A stretch of 59,530 nucleotides of DNA from Methanospirillum sp. (GCA_012728895.1 JAAYEG010000080.1:1-59530); one strand, 5' to 3'; positions 1 to 8,696 are shown, numbered from the stretch's first letter. The notes: generated by a model from the sequence alone, not told the origin. Program-made: numbers and translations.

Positions 1-1
1 G

Positions 2-579
2 GAGTTCCCCGTGTACGCGGGGATGAACCGGCGAAACGGACAGAGCGCGCAACACTGTTAGCGAGTTCCCCGTGTACGCGGGGATGAACCGGCGTAATTC
101 CCGCCGAGCGTGATCGTCAGGTTGAGTTCCCCGTGTACGCGGGGATGAACCTGAAGGCGTCGAGGACCTCCTTGACCTCGGGGAGAGTTCCCCGTGTACG
201 CGGGGATGAACCGTTTGTAATTATCGGCCATTGCGCGCTTATCGAGAGTTCCCCGTGTACGCGGGGATGAACCGGTCGTCGGCTCGAGGGTCCACGCCGC
301 GATCGCGAGTTCCCCGTGTACGCGGGGATGAACCGGTCGGCCTCTTCTCGTCGACCTTCGACTTCGTGAGTTCCCCGTGTACGCGGGGATGAACCGCCGC
401 ATGGGCACGGGGGCCGAGGTTGCGACCAGAGTTCCCCGTGTACGCGGGGATGAACCGCACGTTGGCGTCTGCCCCGTGCTGACCGTGGCGAGTTCCCCGT
501 GTACGCGGGGATCAACCGAGGGCTTTCTTGAGGTATTTCTTGAGGTAGGTGAGTTCCCCGTGTACGCGGGGATGAATCG
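2..579 (+). CRISPR. CRISPR array, type I-E-like, 10 repeats and 9 spacers (left end outside window)
   Basis: Ten 29-base repeats start at 2, 63, 124, 185, 246, 307, 368, 429, 490 and 551, exactly 61 bases apart, giving nine 32-base spacers. The repeat begins GAGTTCCCCGTGTACGCGGG and ends ATGAACCG. The 29/32 geometry and the GAGTTCCCC start match type I-E arrays. Repeat 3 differs in its last base, repeat 9 (490-518) has ATCAACCG and repeat 10 (551-579) has ATGAATCG. Decay at the right end marks the leader-distal end, so the leader and newest spacers lie to the left, outside the window. No cas gene is present in the window. Confidence 0.97.
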
Positions 580-606
580 ATGTCCTCACCACCGTTGATT
601 CGGCCC

Positions 607-1086
607 TCACGGCCCCGGCGCGATCAGGGCCGGGGTCACGAGCAGCTCGAGCGCGCCGCTGCCTCCCGGCGCGAACCCGGCCACCTTCGCCAGCGCCCCC
701 CGGGGGAGCCGGATCCGTCCGCCGCCCATCGCGGCCGACGCGAGCGAGGAGAGGAGGGGCTCGTGCCCGACGATCAGCACGGCTCCAGACGGGTCGAACG
801 CCTCGAGCCGCGCGAGGACCGCCTCCACCTCCCCGTCCGGCCGGAGCTCGTCCCAGGTCTCGATCGGGGGAGGCGCGGGATCCCCCTGGAGCACCAGGAC
901 CGCCGTCTCCCGCGCCCGGACGTATGGGCTCGTCGCGACCAGGTCGATCGCGAGGTCGCGGTCCCTCATCCACCGGCCGAGACGCCGCGCGTCCCGCTGC
1001 CCCTTCTCGGTCAGATTCCGGACCGCGTCGTCTTCGCCCGGGGCCGTCCGCTCCGCCTTCCCGTGCCGGAGGACGTAGAGGTCCAT
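607..1086 (-). CDS. SixA-like histidine phosphatase
   Basis: This 159-residue protein is a small cytoplasmic member of the histidine phosphatase (phosphoglycerate mutase-like) superfamily. The phospho-acceptor motif RHGKAE is at residues 7-12 with His8, a conserved Arg lies in RARET near residue 58, and the second catalytic His is in VGHEP at about 108. Length and motifs fit the SixA group, which removes phosphate from phosphohistidine in bacteria; the archaeal substrate is unknown. The gene runs toward the CRISPR array and ends 27 bases from the last repeat. It is separated from its nearest neighbour by about 130 bases and looks monocistronic. Confidence 0.85.
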   Translation of the reverse strand: MDLYVLRHGKAERTAPGEDDAVRNLTEKGQRDARRLGRWMRDRDLAIDLVATSPYVRARETAVLVLQGDPAPPPIETWDELRPDGEVEAVLARLEAFDPSGAVLIVGHEPLLSSLASAAMGGGRIRLPRGALAKVAGFAPGGSGALELLVTPALIAPGP

Positions 1087-1215
1087 GCAGTGGGATCGCA
1101 GAAGGACGATATCTAGGTTTCGCGGCCGATCGCCCCGCGGTGTGCGCCACGGAATTCGAAGACGGGTGCCGCTCTCGATGAATGGGGAAAAAAGGAGGGT
1201 GTGGACGCGTTTCGC

Positions 1216-2553
1216 TCAGGTGACCGTCACGGACTTCCTGACCTCTGCGGTCGTTCCGTCCGTGTAGGTGACCTTCACGAGGGGGGCAAACGTGCCCGTC
1301 GCGGGGTAGAAGAACGTCGGGTTGGTCGCCCGCGAGTTCCACGTGTTCATGTGGGACGTCGCGTCGAAGGACCACCAGACCGACTTGATCGTCTTGCCCG
1401 CGGTCGGGGTCACCGTGAACTTGACCGCTGCACCCTTCCGGGCCGTGGTCGGCGCCACGGTCATGTCCGCGGAGCCGGACGGCGCCTGGGTCGTCGCCGT
1501 GACGACGGGTGCCGAGCGCGTGGAGCCGCTCACGGAGTTCGTGATCGCGTCGGACACGGCCGGAGCCTGTGTCGAGACTGTCGGAGCCGGGGCGGCCCCG
1601 CCCGAGGTCTGCGCGGACGAGCCCGAGACCTGCGTGGATCCGCCCGAGAGCTTGTGGGTCCCGTCGCCATTCCCGGAGAACTGGTTGCTGCTGATCGCGA
1701 GCGACGGGCTCTGGATCGCCCAGAGGCCGTAGTCGCCGTTGCCGGTGGCCGTGTTGCCGCTGATCGTGCAGGAGGGCGAGTCGAAGAGGACGATGCCCGA
1801 CTGGGAATGGTCGGTCACGGTGTTGCCCGTGATCCTGGTCCCGGACGAGTAGTCCAGGAAGATTCCGTGGTCATCGTTGTTCGCAGCCCGGTTGCCGGTC
1901 ACGGTGTTGTCGCGGGTGAAGTCGAGGTAGAGCCCGAAGCGGTTCCCCGTCGCGACGTTGTCCGAGACCGTGTTCCCGGTCGAGTCGTAGACGATCCCGC
2001 TCCCCGTCCGGCCGGTGCCGGCCATCCAGAGGCCCATGTCGGAGTTGTCCTTCATGGTGTTCCCGGTGATCGTGTTGCCGTCGCAGTCCTGCCAGAGGAG
2101 GATCCCCTGCTGGTTCCCGCTGACGGTGCAGCCCGAGATCGTGGTGTCCCGCGTCGTGCGGAGGTTTATCCCGGCCTTTCCGTTCGAGGTGGCCGTCACG
2201 CCGGTGGCCGTGCTGGAGGCGACGCCCTTGAAGTAGAGCCCGCAGTTCCATCCCTGGAGCCGGACGTTCCTGATCTCGACGCCCGAGAGCGTCGTGCCGT
2301 CCCTGTTCACCAGAATGCCGTGGCTGCCGCCGGAACCGCGGATCGTATGGCCGTTGCCGTCGATCGTGACGCCGGAGGACTGTACCCAGATCGCAGGTGA
2401 GTTCCCGCCTGCGATGTCCTTCGCGAGGACATAGGTACCAGGCGATGAAATCACAGTCGGGCCGGTGATGCTCGTTGCGCCGAGCGCCGCGGGGATGGCC
2501 GCGAGCAGGACCAGCGCGAGCAGGCCGGACCTCAAATACAGGCTGTTCTTCAT
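1216..2553 (-). CDS. secreted NosD-like right-handed beta-helix protein with C-terminal PKD domain
   Basis: This 445-residue exported protein has an N-terminal signal peptide (about residues 1-25, ending AALGA). Residues of roughly 40-285 form repeated short N/G/D/T-rich units (for example GNTVSDN, GNRAANN) typical of NosD/periplasmic copper-binding-like parallel beta-helices. A Ser/Ala/Thr-rich linker follows, and the last 95 residues look like a PKD beta-sandwich with the WWSFDATS core. It is probably a cell-surface protein that binds or cleaves polysaccharide; no catalytic residues can be assigned. A GGAGG ribosome site lies about 8 bases upstream of the ATG. Confidence 0.8.
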   Translation of the reverse strand: MKNSLYLRSGLLALVLLAAIPAALGATSITGPTVISSPGTYVLAKDIAGGNSPAIWVQSSGVTIDGNGHTIRGSGGSHGILVNRDGTTLSGVEIRNVRLQGWNCGLYFKGVASSTATGVTATSNGKAGINLRTTRDTTISGCTVSGNQQGILLWQDCDGNTITGNTMKDNSDMGLWMAGTGRTGSGIVYDSTGNTVSDNVATGNRFGLYLDFTRDNTVTGNRAANNDDHGIFLDYSSGTRITGNTVTDHSQSGIVLFDSPSCTISGNTATGNGDYGLWAIQSPSLAISSNQFSGNGDGTHKLSGGSTQVSGSSAQTSGGAAPAPTVSTQAPAVSDAITNSVSGSTRSAPVVTATTQAPSGSADMTVAPTTARKGAAVKFTVTPTAGKTIKSVWWSFDATSHMNTWNSRATNPTFFYPATGTFAPLVKVTYTDGTTAEVRKSVTVT

Positions 2554-2859
2554 GCAGCCCTCCGGGTTGAAACCAGCCCTATAAAACCTTTCTTTTTATC
2601 GAATGACCAGGATTTTTCGAATTCTAAACGCGCTTCCCTGGTAAGACATAAATACTTTCTTGCAATTTTAACGGATCCCGGAATACCCGGACGCACGGAT
2701 ACGGGGGGTCGCGGGGAGGGGTGTCGCACCCCCCGCGCCCGCGAAACGGGCCCGGAAAAACACGGCAGCCGCCCCCCTTTCTGAGTCTGCCCGGGCCGGG
2801 TGGATCCGCGTCCCCCGCCCGTCCCCGTCCCGGAAAGACCGGGCCGGTCCCCCTCCTCC
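2554..2859. promoter_or_regulatory. intergenic region with promoter of the beta-helix gene
   Basis: About 300 bases without a gene. The half next to the beta-helix gene is AT-rich, with TATA-like stretches on the minus strand at about 2576-2600 (GTTTTATAG, CGATAAAAAG) and 2650-2662 (GTATTTATG), so transcription of the gene probably starts here. The other half is GC-rich and holds a short hairpin, GGGGTG-TCG-CACCCC at about 2717-2731, at the 3' side of the GerW/DUF2953 operon; it may end that transcript, although no T-run follows. Confidence 0.5.
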
Positions 2860-3078
2860 TCACTCGTCGAGGCGGGCCGCGACCTCTTCCCAGCCCCACC
2901 CGGGGGAGAATGGGTAGTAATGGACGCTTTCGTCCTCCCGGAAGATGAGCCCCAGCGGTTCGACCGACCCGGACCCCCCGACGCCGGTGACCGCGTACCG
3001 GACGCGGATCACGGGCGTCACCACCCGCCCGGCGGCCTCGACCGGTTCCCCGAACCGGACCGCGTCCAGGGCCTTCAT
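2860..3078 (-). CDS. small GerW-like protein, third gene of the GerW/DUF2953 operon
   Basis: A 72-residue protein whose ATG overlaps the TGA of the DUF2953 gene (ATGA), so it is very likely co-translated. Its N-terminal half, GEPVEAAGRVVTPVIRVRYA, lines up with GEPVRLGDRVMIPIAGYGFG of the GerW protein two genes upstream. It then ends in an acidic/aromatic tail (VHYYPFSPGWGWEEV). It therefore appears to be a half-size, diverged relative of GerW, lacking the Gly-rich middle and the C-terminal half. The function is unknown. Confidence 0.75.
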   Translation of the reverse strand: MKALDAVRFGEPVEAAGRVVTPVIRVRYAVTGVGGSGSVEPLGLIFREDESVHYYPFSPGWGWEEVAARLDE

Positions 3079-3734
3079 GAACGGGCCTCGCGGACGAGGG
3101 CACGGACCTCGGGGCGGAGGAGGAGCCGGGCGGCCGGGACCATCACCCGGAGCGGCGACCTGACCCGGACCTCGCCGTCGGCGTCCCAGGAGAAGGCCGG
3201 GCCATCGAAGATCGGGGTCGCCTCGATCGCGAGCCATGGCTGGGCGGCGGTGATGCCCCGGAGCGCCATCAGCACCCCGAAGGCCTGGCCGGTCGTCGCG
3301 GCATCGCCGGTCCCGAAGACCAGCCCGAGCCGCACCCGGAGCCGCGTCTCCCGGAGGACGGCGACCAGCAGGCGCTGGATCGCGGGCCAGGCCACGAACA
3401 GGTCCCCGGCCCTCTCGAGCACCCGCCCGGCGCGGAGCGCGGGGGTCCCCTCTTCCGGCTCCGGCGGCGGGACCTCGGCGGGGGCGCCCGTCCCCGGTGG
3501 CTCGCGCCCGGGCACAGGAACCCGGATCGGGAGGCCCAGGACGAGGAGCTCGAGCCGCTGGCCGCCCCCGGGCTCGAGACGGAGTCGGGCCCCCAGGAGT
3601 CCCCAGGCGAGCTCGGCGGTGGTGAGCCGCTTGCGAGCGCTGACGGACGCGACGACCGGGACGAAGGTCAGGTAGAGCAGGGCGAGGACGGCCAGGATCG
3701 CGACGCCGATCGCGAGGGTCTCCAGCAGGGGCAT
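3075..3734 (-). CDS. DUF2953 membrane protein (YtfI-like)
   Basis: A 219-residue protein with one N-terminal transmembrane helix (about residues 8-28) followed by a soluble region rich in beta-type sequence. In the C-terminal part, the blocks WLAIEATPIFDG and GEVRVRSPLRVM fit DUF2953. In Bacillus the same pairing, ytfJ (GerW) with ytfI (DUF2953), is found in sporulation contexts, so the pair is conserved across domains although archaea do not sporulate. The gene lies 39 bases downstream of the GerW gene and overlaps the next small gene by four bases. I infer an envelope role for the set; no biochemical function is known to me. Confidence 0.75.
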   Translation of the reverse strand: MPLLETLAIGVAILAVLALLYLTFVPVVASVSARKRLTTAELAWGLLGARLRLEPGGGQRLELLVLGLPIRVPVPGREPPGTGAPAEVPPPEPEEGTPALRAGRVLERAGDLFVAWPAIQRLLVAVLRETRLRVRLGLVFGTGDAATTGQAFGVLMALRGITAAQPWLAIEATPIFDGPAFSWDADGEVRVRSPLRVMVPAARLLLRPEVRALVREARS

Positions 3735-3773
3735 GCGCGGGAGGGGGGAAGGGGAGGAAATGACGGTCCAGGA

Positions 3774-4223
3774 TCAGACCGCTGTTCCGTGCCCCGTCTC
3801 CTCGGGCACCGATTCCCCGGAAACATGAATGGCTTCCGGTGTGTCCTGCCGGCCCCTGACGGCATCGATCACCTGGGGCACGATCGAGGACGAGAGCGTC
3901 CCGACCACCTCGGCCAGCGCCGATGACTTCTTCAGGAGGTGGACCTGGATGCCCGTCGGTCCGCGCACCGTCCCGTCCAGGATCACGACGGCGATCGGGC
4001 TGACGCCCGCACCGGCACCGACGCCCGAGCCCTCGCCGCCGGCGCCAGACTGCGCCTCGCCCGCCGTGCCGCTCGCGGAGGCCCCGCCGAAGCCGAAGCC
4101 GTAGCCCGCGATCGGGATCATCACCCGGTCGCCCAGCCTCACCGGTTCTCCCACAACGTTCCTGGTCGAGATCAGCCGCTCGAGCTCCGTGACGACAATC
4201 CGTATCAGCTCTTCTCCAGCCAT
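3774..4223 (-). CDS. GerW family (YtfJ-like) protein
   Basis: A 149-residue protein with the GerW/YtfJ layout: a helical N-terminus (EELIRIVVTELERL), the block NVVGEPVRLGDRVMIPI, a Gly-rich stretch (YGFGFGGA, then GAGGEGSGVGAGAG), then the strand ISPIAVV-like segment VSPIAVVILDG and a C-terminal helix. It heads the GerW-DUF2953-small GerW operon. A TATA-like element (minus strand TTTTTATA, about 4257-4265) lies upstream. In Bacillus the family affects spore germination; in archaea its role is unknown. Confidence 0.85.
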   Translation of the reverse strand: MAGEELIRIVVTELERLISTRNVVGEPVRLGDRVMIPIAGYGFGFGGASASGTAGEAQSGAGGEGSGVGAGAGVSPIAVVILDGTVRGPTGIQVHLLKKSSALAEVVGTLSSSIVPQVIDAVRGRQDTPEAIHVSGESVPEETGHGTAV

Positions 4224-4463
4224 GATTGGACCTCGTCCAGTAGATGGAGTTCATGTATAAAAATATTCTGCCCTGTTTCAACGGAATCTACACTTTCATC
4301 GGGCGATCCCCGTCCCGGAGCAGGCCCGAGGCCGTCTCCGTTTGCCGGCCCGGCGAGATCGCCGGCGGCATGCGCACCCTGATCAACCGGTCATGCCCGC
4401 TCGTCGGCGCGAGGCTCGCGGAGCACGGGAACGCATAAGAGGACCGCGCGCCCACGCCCAGCC

Positions 4464-5327
4464 ATGAGCGAGCCCGACTGCCCCGGGGACGGGATCGACT
4501 GGGTCGAGGCCTGGCGCTGCCGTCAGCGGCGCCAGCACTCCGCGCGCAACTACAGGGACGGACGGCACCTCTGGAGCAGGGAGGAGAACGCCCGGCGCTA
4601 TGACGCCTCCTCCCGCGACGAGTATGGCCCGCGGGTACGGGAGACGCTCGCCGAGCTCCCGCTCTCGCCCACCGCCCGGGTGCTCGACATCGGGGCAGGA
4701 CCGGGCACGCTCGCGCTCCCGATCGCGCCGCAGGTCCGGGAGGTCGTGGCGGTCGAGCCGGCGGAGGGCATGGTCGCCGTCCTCGAGGACCACCTCGCCC
4801 GCGACGGGATCGAGAACATCCGGATCGTCCCGAAGCGGTGGGAGGACGTCGACCCCGGCGTCGACCTGGACCCGCCGTACGAGATCGTAATCGCTTCTTT
4901 CTCCATCACGATGGAGGCGATCGACGAGGCGCTCCGGAAGATGTACGCCGTCGCGGCCCCCGGCGGGATGATCGCTCTCTACTGGTTCCTCGACCCGTCC
5001 TTTTACGACCTCGCTTCGGAGGCCCTCTGGCCCGAGCTCCACGGCGGCCCGTATTACGGGCGTCCGAGGGCGGACATGCTCTTCCTGATCCTGGTGCAGC
5101 TCGGGTTCCTCCCCCGCGTCGAGGTGCTCGAGTTTGAGCGGACCTACCGGTTCACCACGATGGACGAGGCCCTCCTGCACTTCTCCTCGCACTTCAGCAT
5201 CGAGGACGAACGCGGGCGGAGCCTCCTCCGTTCCTACCTCGACGGGCTTGCCCGGCCCGGGACGGGGGGTGAGGTCGTGCTTCGCCACCCCTCGCGATAC
5301 GCCAGGGTCTGGTGGAAAAAGGAGTAG
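4464..5327 (+). CDS. class I SAM-dependent methyltransferase
   Basis: A 287-residue protein with a Rossmann-type SAM-binding core. Motif I is VLDIGAGPGTLALPIA (about residues 73-88), motif II is VVAVEPAEGM, and a later strand reads YEIVIASFSITME where Asp/Asn-Pro-type motifs usually lie. The N-terminus (EAWRCRQRRQHSARNYRDG...WSREENARRYD) and the C-terminal helices resemble methyltransferases common in methanogens whose substrates are unknown. It is transcribed convergently with the aminotransferase gene, whose stop is only 6 bases away. The substrate cannot be told from sequence. Confidence 0.85.
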   Translation: MSEPDCPGDGIDWVEAWRCRQRRQHSARNYRDGRHLWSREENARRYDASSRDEYGPRVRETLAELPLSPTARVLDIGAGPGTLALPIAPQVREVVAVEPAEGMVAVLEDHLARDGIENIRIVPKRWEDVDPGVDLDPPYEIVIASFSITMEAIDEALRKMYAVAAPGGMIALYWFLDPSFYDLASEALWPELHGGPYYGRPRADMLFLILVQLGFLPRVEVLEFERTYRFTTMDEALLHFSSHFSIEDERGRSLLRSYLDGLARPGTGGEVVLRHPSRYARVWWKKE

Positions 5328-5333
5328 CCCGGC

Positions 5334-6539
5334 TCAGTCTGCCGGCTGCCGCGTCCCGAGCGCGGGCACGGGGGCCCGCTCGCCGAGAGAGGCGACGAAC
5401 CGCTCGATCCGGAGGACGGCCTCGGAGAGGTCCTCGCGCGAGACCGCGTAGGAGCAGCGGAGGTGTCCCGCGCCCCCCTCGCCGAAGACCGAGCCCGGGA
5501 CGACGGCCACCCGCTCCTCGGACAGCAGCCGCTCCGCGAACTCGTGGTCGGAGAGCCCCGTCCCCACGACGGACGGGAACGCGTAGAACGCCCCCTCGGG
5601 GAGGTGGCAGGAGAGGCCCGCCCGGTTCAGGCCCGCGACGACCAAGTTCCGGCGGAGGTGGTACTCATCGACCATCGCGCCCTTCTCGACCGAGGCGGAG
5701 CGGAGCGCCGCGAGCGCCGCCACCTGCGCCATGTTCGGGGCACAGAGCATCACGTACTGGTGGATCTTGAGCGCCGCGTCCGTGAGCTCGGCGGGGGCGC
5801 AGAGGTACCCGATCCGCCAGCCTGTCATGGCGTAGGCCTTCGAGAACCCGTTCAGGGTGATCGTCCGCTCGCGTAGGGCGCCGATCGTCGCCGCGGGGAC
5901 GTGGGGCCCGTCATAGCTCAGCTCCCCGTAGACCTCGTCCGAGAGCAGCACAAGGTCGTGGTCCTCGGCGATGTCCGCGATCCCCTTCAGGTCGGACGCG
6001 GTCATGATGGCCCCGGTCGGGTTGTTCGGGAAGTTGATGACGAGGGCCTTCGAGCGCGGCGTCACGCGCTCCATGAGCAGGTCGGGGTTGAGCCGGAACC
6101 GGTCGCGCGCAAGGCACGGGACGGGCACCGGGACGCCGCCGGCGAGGGTCACGCACGGGGCGTAGCTGACGTAGCTGGGCTGGGCCACGAGCACCTCGTC
6201 GCCCGGGTCCGTTACTGCCCGGATCGCAATATCGAGCCCCTCCGAGACGCCCGTCGTGATTATCACCTCGGTAGCGGGGTCGTAGCAGAGCCCGTAGTCG
6301 CGGGCGAGGTCGTCGGTGATCCGCTCGCAGAGCGCGGGCATGCCGCGGTTCGACGTGTACGAGGTCTGCCCCTGTTCGAGCGCGTACATGCAGGCGTCGA
6401 CCGCCTTCCAGGGGGTCGAGAAGTCGGGTTCGCCGACGCCGAGGCTGATCACGTCGTCCATGGTCTGGACGAGGTCGAAGAACCGCCGTATCCCGGACGG
6501 GGGGATTGCCCGGGCCGCACGCGAGATGTGGTCGCGCAT
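5334..6539 (-). CDS. PLP-dependent class I/II aminotransferase (aspartate/aromatic type)
   Basis: A 401-residue fold-type I aminotransferase. The PLP lysine is in NGFSKAYAMTGWRIGY (Lys234), the NNPTG motif is at about 172-176, and the pyridine-binding Asp is in LLSDEVYG (about 201). Length is normal for the family. It starts 9 bases after an Lrp-type regulator on the same strand, so the two form an operon and the regulator may sense an amino acid made or degraded here. It could be an aspartate or an aromatic amino acid aminotransferase; sequence alone does not decide. Confidence 0.9.
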   Translation of the reverse strand: MRDHISRAARAIPPSGIRRFFDLVQTMDDVISLGVGEPDFSTPWKAVDACMYALEQGQTSYTSNRGMPALCERITDDLARDYGLCYDPATEVIITTGVSEGLDIAIRAVTDPGDEVLVAQPSYVSYAPCVTLAGGVPVPVPCLARDRFRLNPDLLMERVTPRSKALVINFPNNPTGAIMTASDLKGIADIAEDHDLVLLSDEVYGELSYDGPHVPAATIGALRERTITLNGFSKAYAMTGWRIGYLCAPAELTDAALKIHQYVMLCAPNMAQVAALAALRSASVEKGAMVDEYHLRRNLVVAGLNRAGLSCHLPEGAFYAFPSVVGTGLSDHEFAERLLSEERVAVVPGSVFGEGGAGHLRCSYAVSREDLSEAVLRIERFVASLGERAPVPALGTRQPAD

Positions 6540-6548
6540 GGCGGTCCC

Positions 6549-7046
6549 CTAGAACGAGAACGGCTGCCGCTCGCCGCCGCCCTCGCGGGGCGGGAGGAGG
6601 AGAGTGCCGTTCTCTTTGTACGACTTCATGATGATGTGCGTCGCGGTCTCGCGGATCCGCTCCATCGGCGCGATGTGCTCCGAGACGAAACGGGCGATCT
6701 CCTGCATGTCCCCGCCCTCGACGATCACGTGGAGGTCGTACGTCCCCGTGATCAGCCGGACCGAGCGGACCTCCTCGAAACGAGAGATCCGCTCGGCCAC
6801 CCGGTCGTAGCCGTGGTCGCGCTCGGGCGAGACCTTGAGCTCGATGATGGCCGCCACCCCCGCCTCGTCGGTCCGGGCCCGGTCCACGATCGCGGTGAAC
6901 CGGCGCACCACGCCCGAGACCTGGAGGGCCCGTATCCGCTCCTCGACGTTTTCGACCGGGAGGCCGAGCATCGCGGCCATCTCCAGGCTCGGGGTCCGGG
7001 AGTTTTCTTCGAGCAGTCGCAAAAGGGTCGCATCGGTATCGTCCAT
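6549..7046 (-). CDS. Lrp/AsnC family transcriptional regulator
   Basis: A 165-residue regulator: an N-terminal helix-turn-helix (DDTDATLLRLLEENSRTPS... then VEERIRALQVSGVVRRF) and a C-terminal RAM ligand-binding domain (VAAIIELKVSPE..., then VRLITGTYDLHVIVEG). The ATG at 7046 gives the normal family start, only 2 bases after the cdc6 stop, so it may be co-transcribed with orc1/cdc6. The aminotransferase gene follows 9 bases downstream. It probably controls amino acid metabolism. Confidence 0.92.
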   Translation of the reverse strand: MDDTDATLLRLLEENSRTPSLEMAAMLGLPVENVEERIRALQVSGVVRRFTAIVDRARTDEAGVAAIIELKVSPERDHGYDRVAERISRFEEVRSVRLITGTYDLHVIVEGGDMQEIARFVSEHIAPMERIRETATHIIMKSYKENGTLLLPPREGGGERQPFSF

Positions 7047-7048
7047 GG

Positions 7049-8347
7049 TTACCACCTGAGGGTCTTCTTGACCCAGATTCTGTCCATCTGGGCGAGACCC
7101 TGGTCGGTCAGCCGCGGGTCCTTCCCGATGACCTCCTGGATCTTGCCTGAGTTCGTGTCGAACCACATCTCCTTGGTCCGCCCGTAGCGTCCGCGGGAGA
7201 CCACCCGCGTGTTGATCACGCCGAGCATGTTCAGCTCCGAGATGAGGTCGGTGATCCGGCGGTTGGTCAGCACGTCCAGGTCGAGACCTGCCGCGATCTT
7301 CTGGTAGATCTGGTAGACCTCGCCTGAGGTGAAGATCGCCTGCCCGAGCTGTTCGAGCATGATCATCGAGTAGAGCACGACCTTGGACTGAGTCGGGAGG
7401 GTCGAGATGCACTCGATCATCGAGTCGGTCTCGATCTTGGCCTGGGCCTGCTTGACGTGCCGTTCGCCGACCTCGGGCGCCGACTCGCGCTCGGCGAGCT
7501 CACCCGAGATCCGGAGGAGGTCGAGCGCGCGCCGGGCGTCGCCGTGCTCCTGGGCCGCGAGCGCGGCGCAGAGCGGGATCACGTTCTCGTCGAGCGCTTC
7601 CTCGACAAAGGCCTGGTCCGCGCGCTGCTGGAGGATGTCGCAGAGCTGCGGGGCGTTGTACGGCGGGAAGACGAGCTCCTCCTCGGAGAGCGACGAGAGG
7701 ACCCGGGGGTCCAGGAAGTCCTTGAACGAGAGGTCGTTCGAGATCCCGATGATGCAGACCTTCGAGGCCTTCAGGTCGCTGTTGATCCGGGTCAGGTTGT
7801 AGAGGGTGTCGTCGCCGCTTTTCTTGACGAGCTTGTCGATCTCGTCGAGCACGATCACGAGAACGCCCCCCCGGGCCTCGAGCTGGTTCTTGAGCTCGAG
7901 GTAGACCTGGTCGGTCGGCCAGCCGGTCATCGGGATGTGCGTCCGGAGCTTCTCCGACGAGTTCTCTTCGGGGTGCTCCACCTCCTTGGCGATCTGCGCG
8001 AGCACCCGGTACTGGGTGTCGATCACCTCGCAGTTGATGTGGACCACCGTGCAGAGCGAGGACCGGGTTGAGGCCTTCTCGAGCTCGCTCCCGACGTAGC
8101 GGACGCAGGCCGTCTTCCCCGTCCCGGTCTTGCCGTAGATCAGGATATTCGACGGGGTCTCGTTTCGGAGCGACGGGGCGAGAATCGATGCAATCGACTC
8201 GATCTCAGGCATCCGGTGAGGGAGGATCTGGGGGCGGTAGGAATGACGGAGCACCTCCCGGTCCCTGAAGATGTGCGCGTGCTCGGTGAGGTACTTCTTG
8301 AAGAGACCGAGCGACGGGTTCTCGACCGGAGGGGTGTTCTCGGACAT
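7049..8347 (-). CDS. cdc6: Orc1/Cdc6 replication initiator
   Basis: A 432-residue AAA+ initiator. Walker A is YGKTGTGKTACV (about 71-82), Walker B is VIVLDEIDKL (about 164-173), and a sensor region reads VCIIGISNDLSF. The C-terminal hundred residues form a winged helix (LTNRRITDLISELNMLGVI...). It binds ORB elements and loads the replicative helicase. ATG at 8347 was preferred over an in-frame GTG at 8353. The origin lies directly upstream, with ORB1 only 70 bases from the start codon, so the gene may be autoregulated. Confidence 0.96.
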   Translation of the reverse strand: MSENTPPVENPSLGLFKKYLTEHAHIFRDREVLRHSYRPQILPHRMPEIESIASILAPSLRNETPSNILIYGKTGTGKTACVRYVGSELEKASTRSSLCTVVHINCEVIDTQYRVLAQIAKEVEHPEENSSEKLRTHIPMTGWPTDQVYLELKNQLEARGGVLVIVLDEIDKLVKKSGDDTLYNLTRINSDLKASKVCIIGISNDLSFKDFLDPRVLSSLSEEELVFPPYNAPQLCDILQQRADQAFVEEALDENVIPLCAALAAQEHGDARRALDLLRISGELAERESAPEVGERHVKQAQAKIETDSMIECISTLPTQSKVVLYSMIMLEQLGQAIFTSGEVYQIYQKIAAGLDLDVLTNRRITDLISELNMLGVINTRVVSRGRYGRTKEMWFDTNSGKIQEVIGKDPRLTDQGLAQMDRIWVKKTLRW

Positions 8348-8419
8348 GTGCACTGGAAGCTGTACGTTTGCGTTCGGAGTCTATAATGTAATCGACCCGG
8401 TGAGACCGGTGACTGGACC

Positions 8420-8440
8420 ACCCCCTTGTTTCCAGTGGAG
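8420..8440 (-). repeat. origin recognition box ORB1
   Basis: On the minus strand this reads CTCCACTGGAAACAAGGGGG followed by T, matching the archaeal ORB pattern (TCCACTGGAAAC dyad half followed by an AAGGGG G-string). It is the ORB closest to cdc6. Confidence 0.9.
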
Positions 8441-8497
8441 CTCGTGGAGACGCACGGAAAAACCGAGATCTTTTGACAGGAGGGATTCTCTCTGACG

Positions 8498-8517
8498 ACC
8501 CCTGGTTTCCAGTGGAG
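8498..8517 (-). repeat. origin recognition box ORB2
   Basis: On the minus strand this reads CTCCACTGGAAACCAGGGGT. It has the same orientation as ORB1, 78 bases further from cdc6. Confidence 0.88.
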
Positions 8518-8651
8518 ATCAAAAGAGCGAAAGAGAAGGCTGCGGAGGGGGAGATACCCCGACCAAATCTACATCCACGGGAGATGTCCGCGTCGGTTCA
8601 ACGATGCTGGACGCGTTGATCGGGTCCAGGCGATCGCCCGCTCCGACCCCC

Positions 8652-8672
8652 ACCCCTTGGTTTCCTGTGGAA
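8652..8672 (-). repeat. origin recognition box ORB3
   Basis: On the minus strand this reads TTCCACAGGAAACCAAGGGG followed by T. It has the same orientation as ORB1 and ORB2 and lies at the left edge of the AT-rich element. Confidence 0.88.
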
Positions 8673-8696
8673 CCGGTGGAACCGGGAGGGTCGCGC

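Noticed and set aside
58-598. Open frames through the CRISPR array on both strands
   Set aside because: They are translations of the 61-base repeat unit (recurring SSPRTRGT, FIPAYTGNS, VHPRVHGEL) and have no independent support.
2860-4281. 473-codon minus-strand frame spanning the GerW/DUF2953 operon
   Set aside because: Only its last 72 codons look real (the small GerW-like gene); the rest is Arg/Gly-rich and out of frame with two recognised genes.
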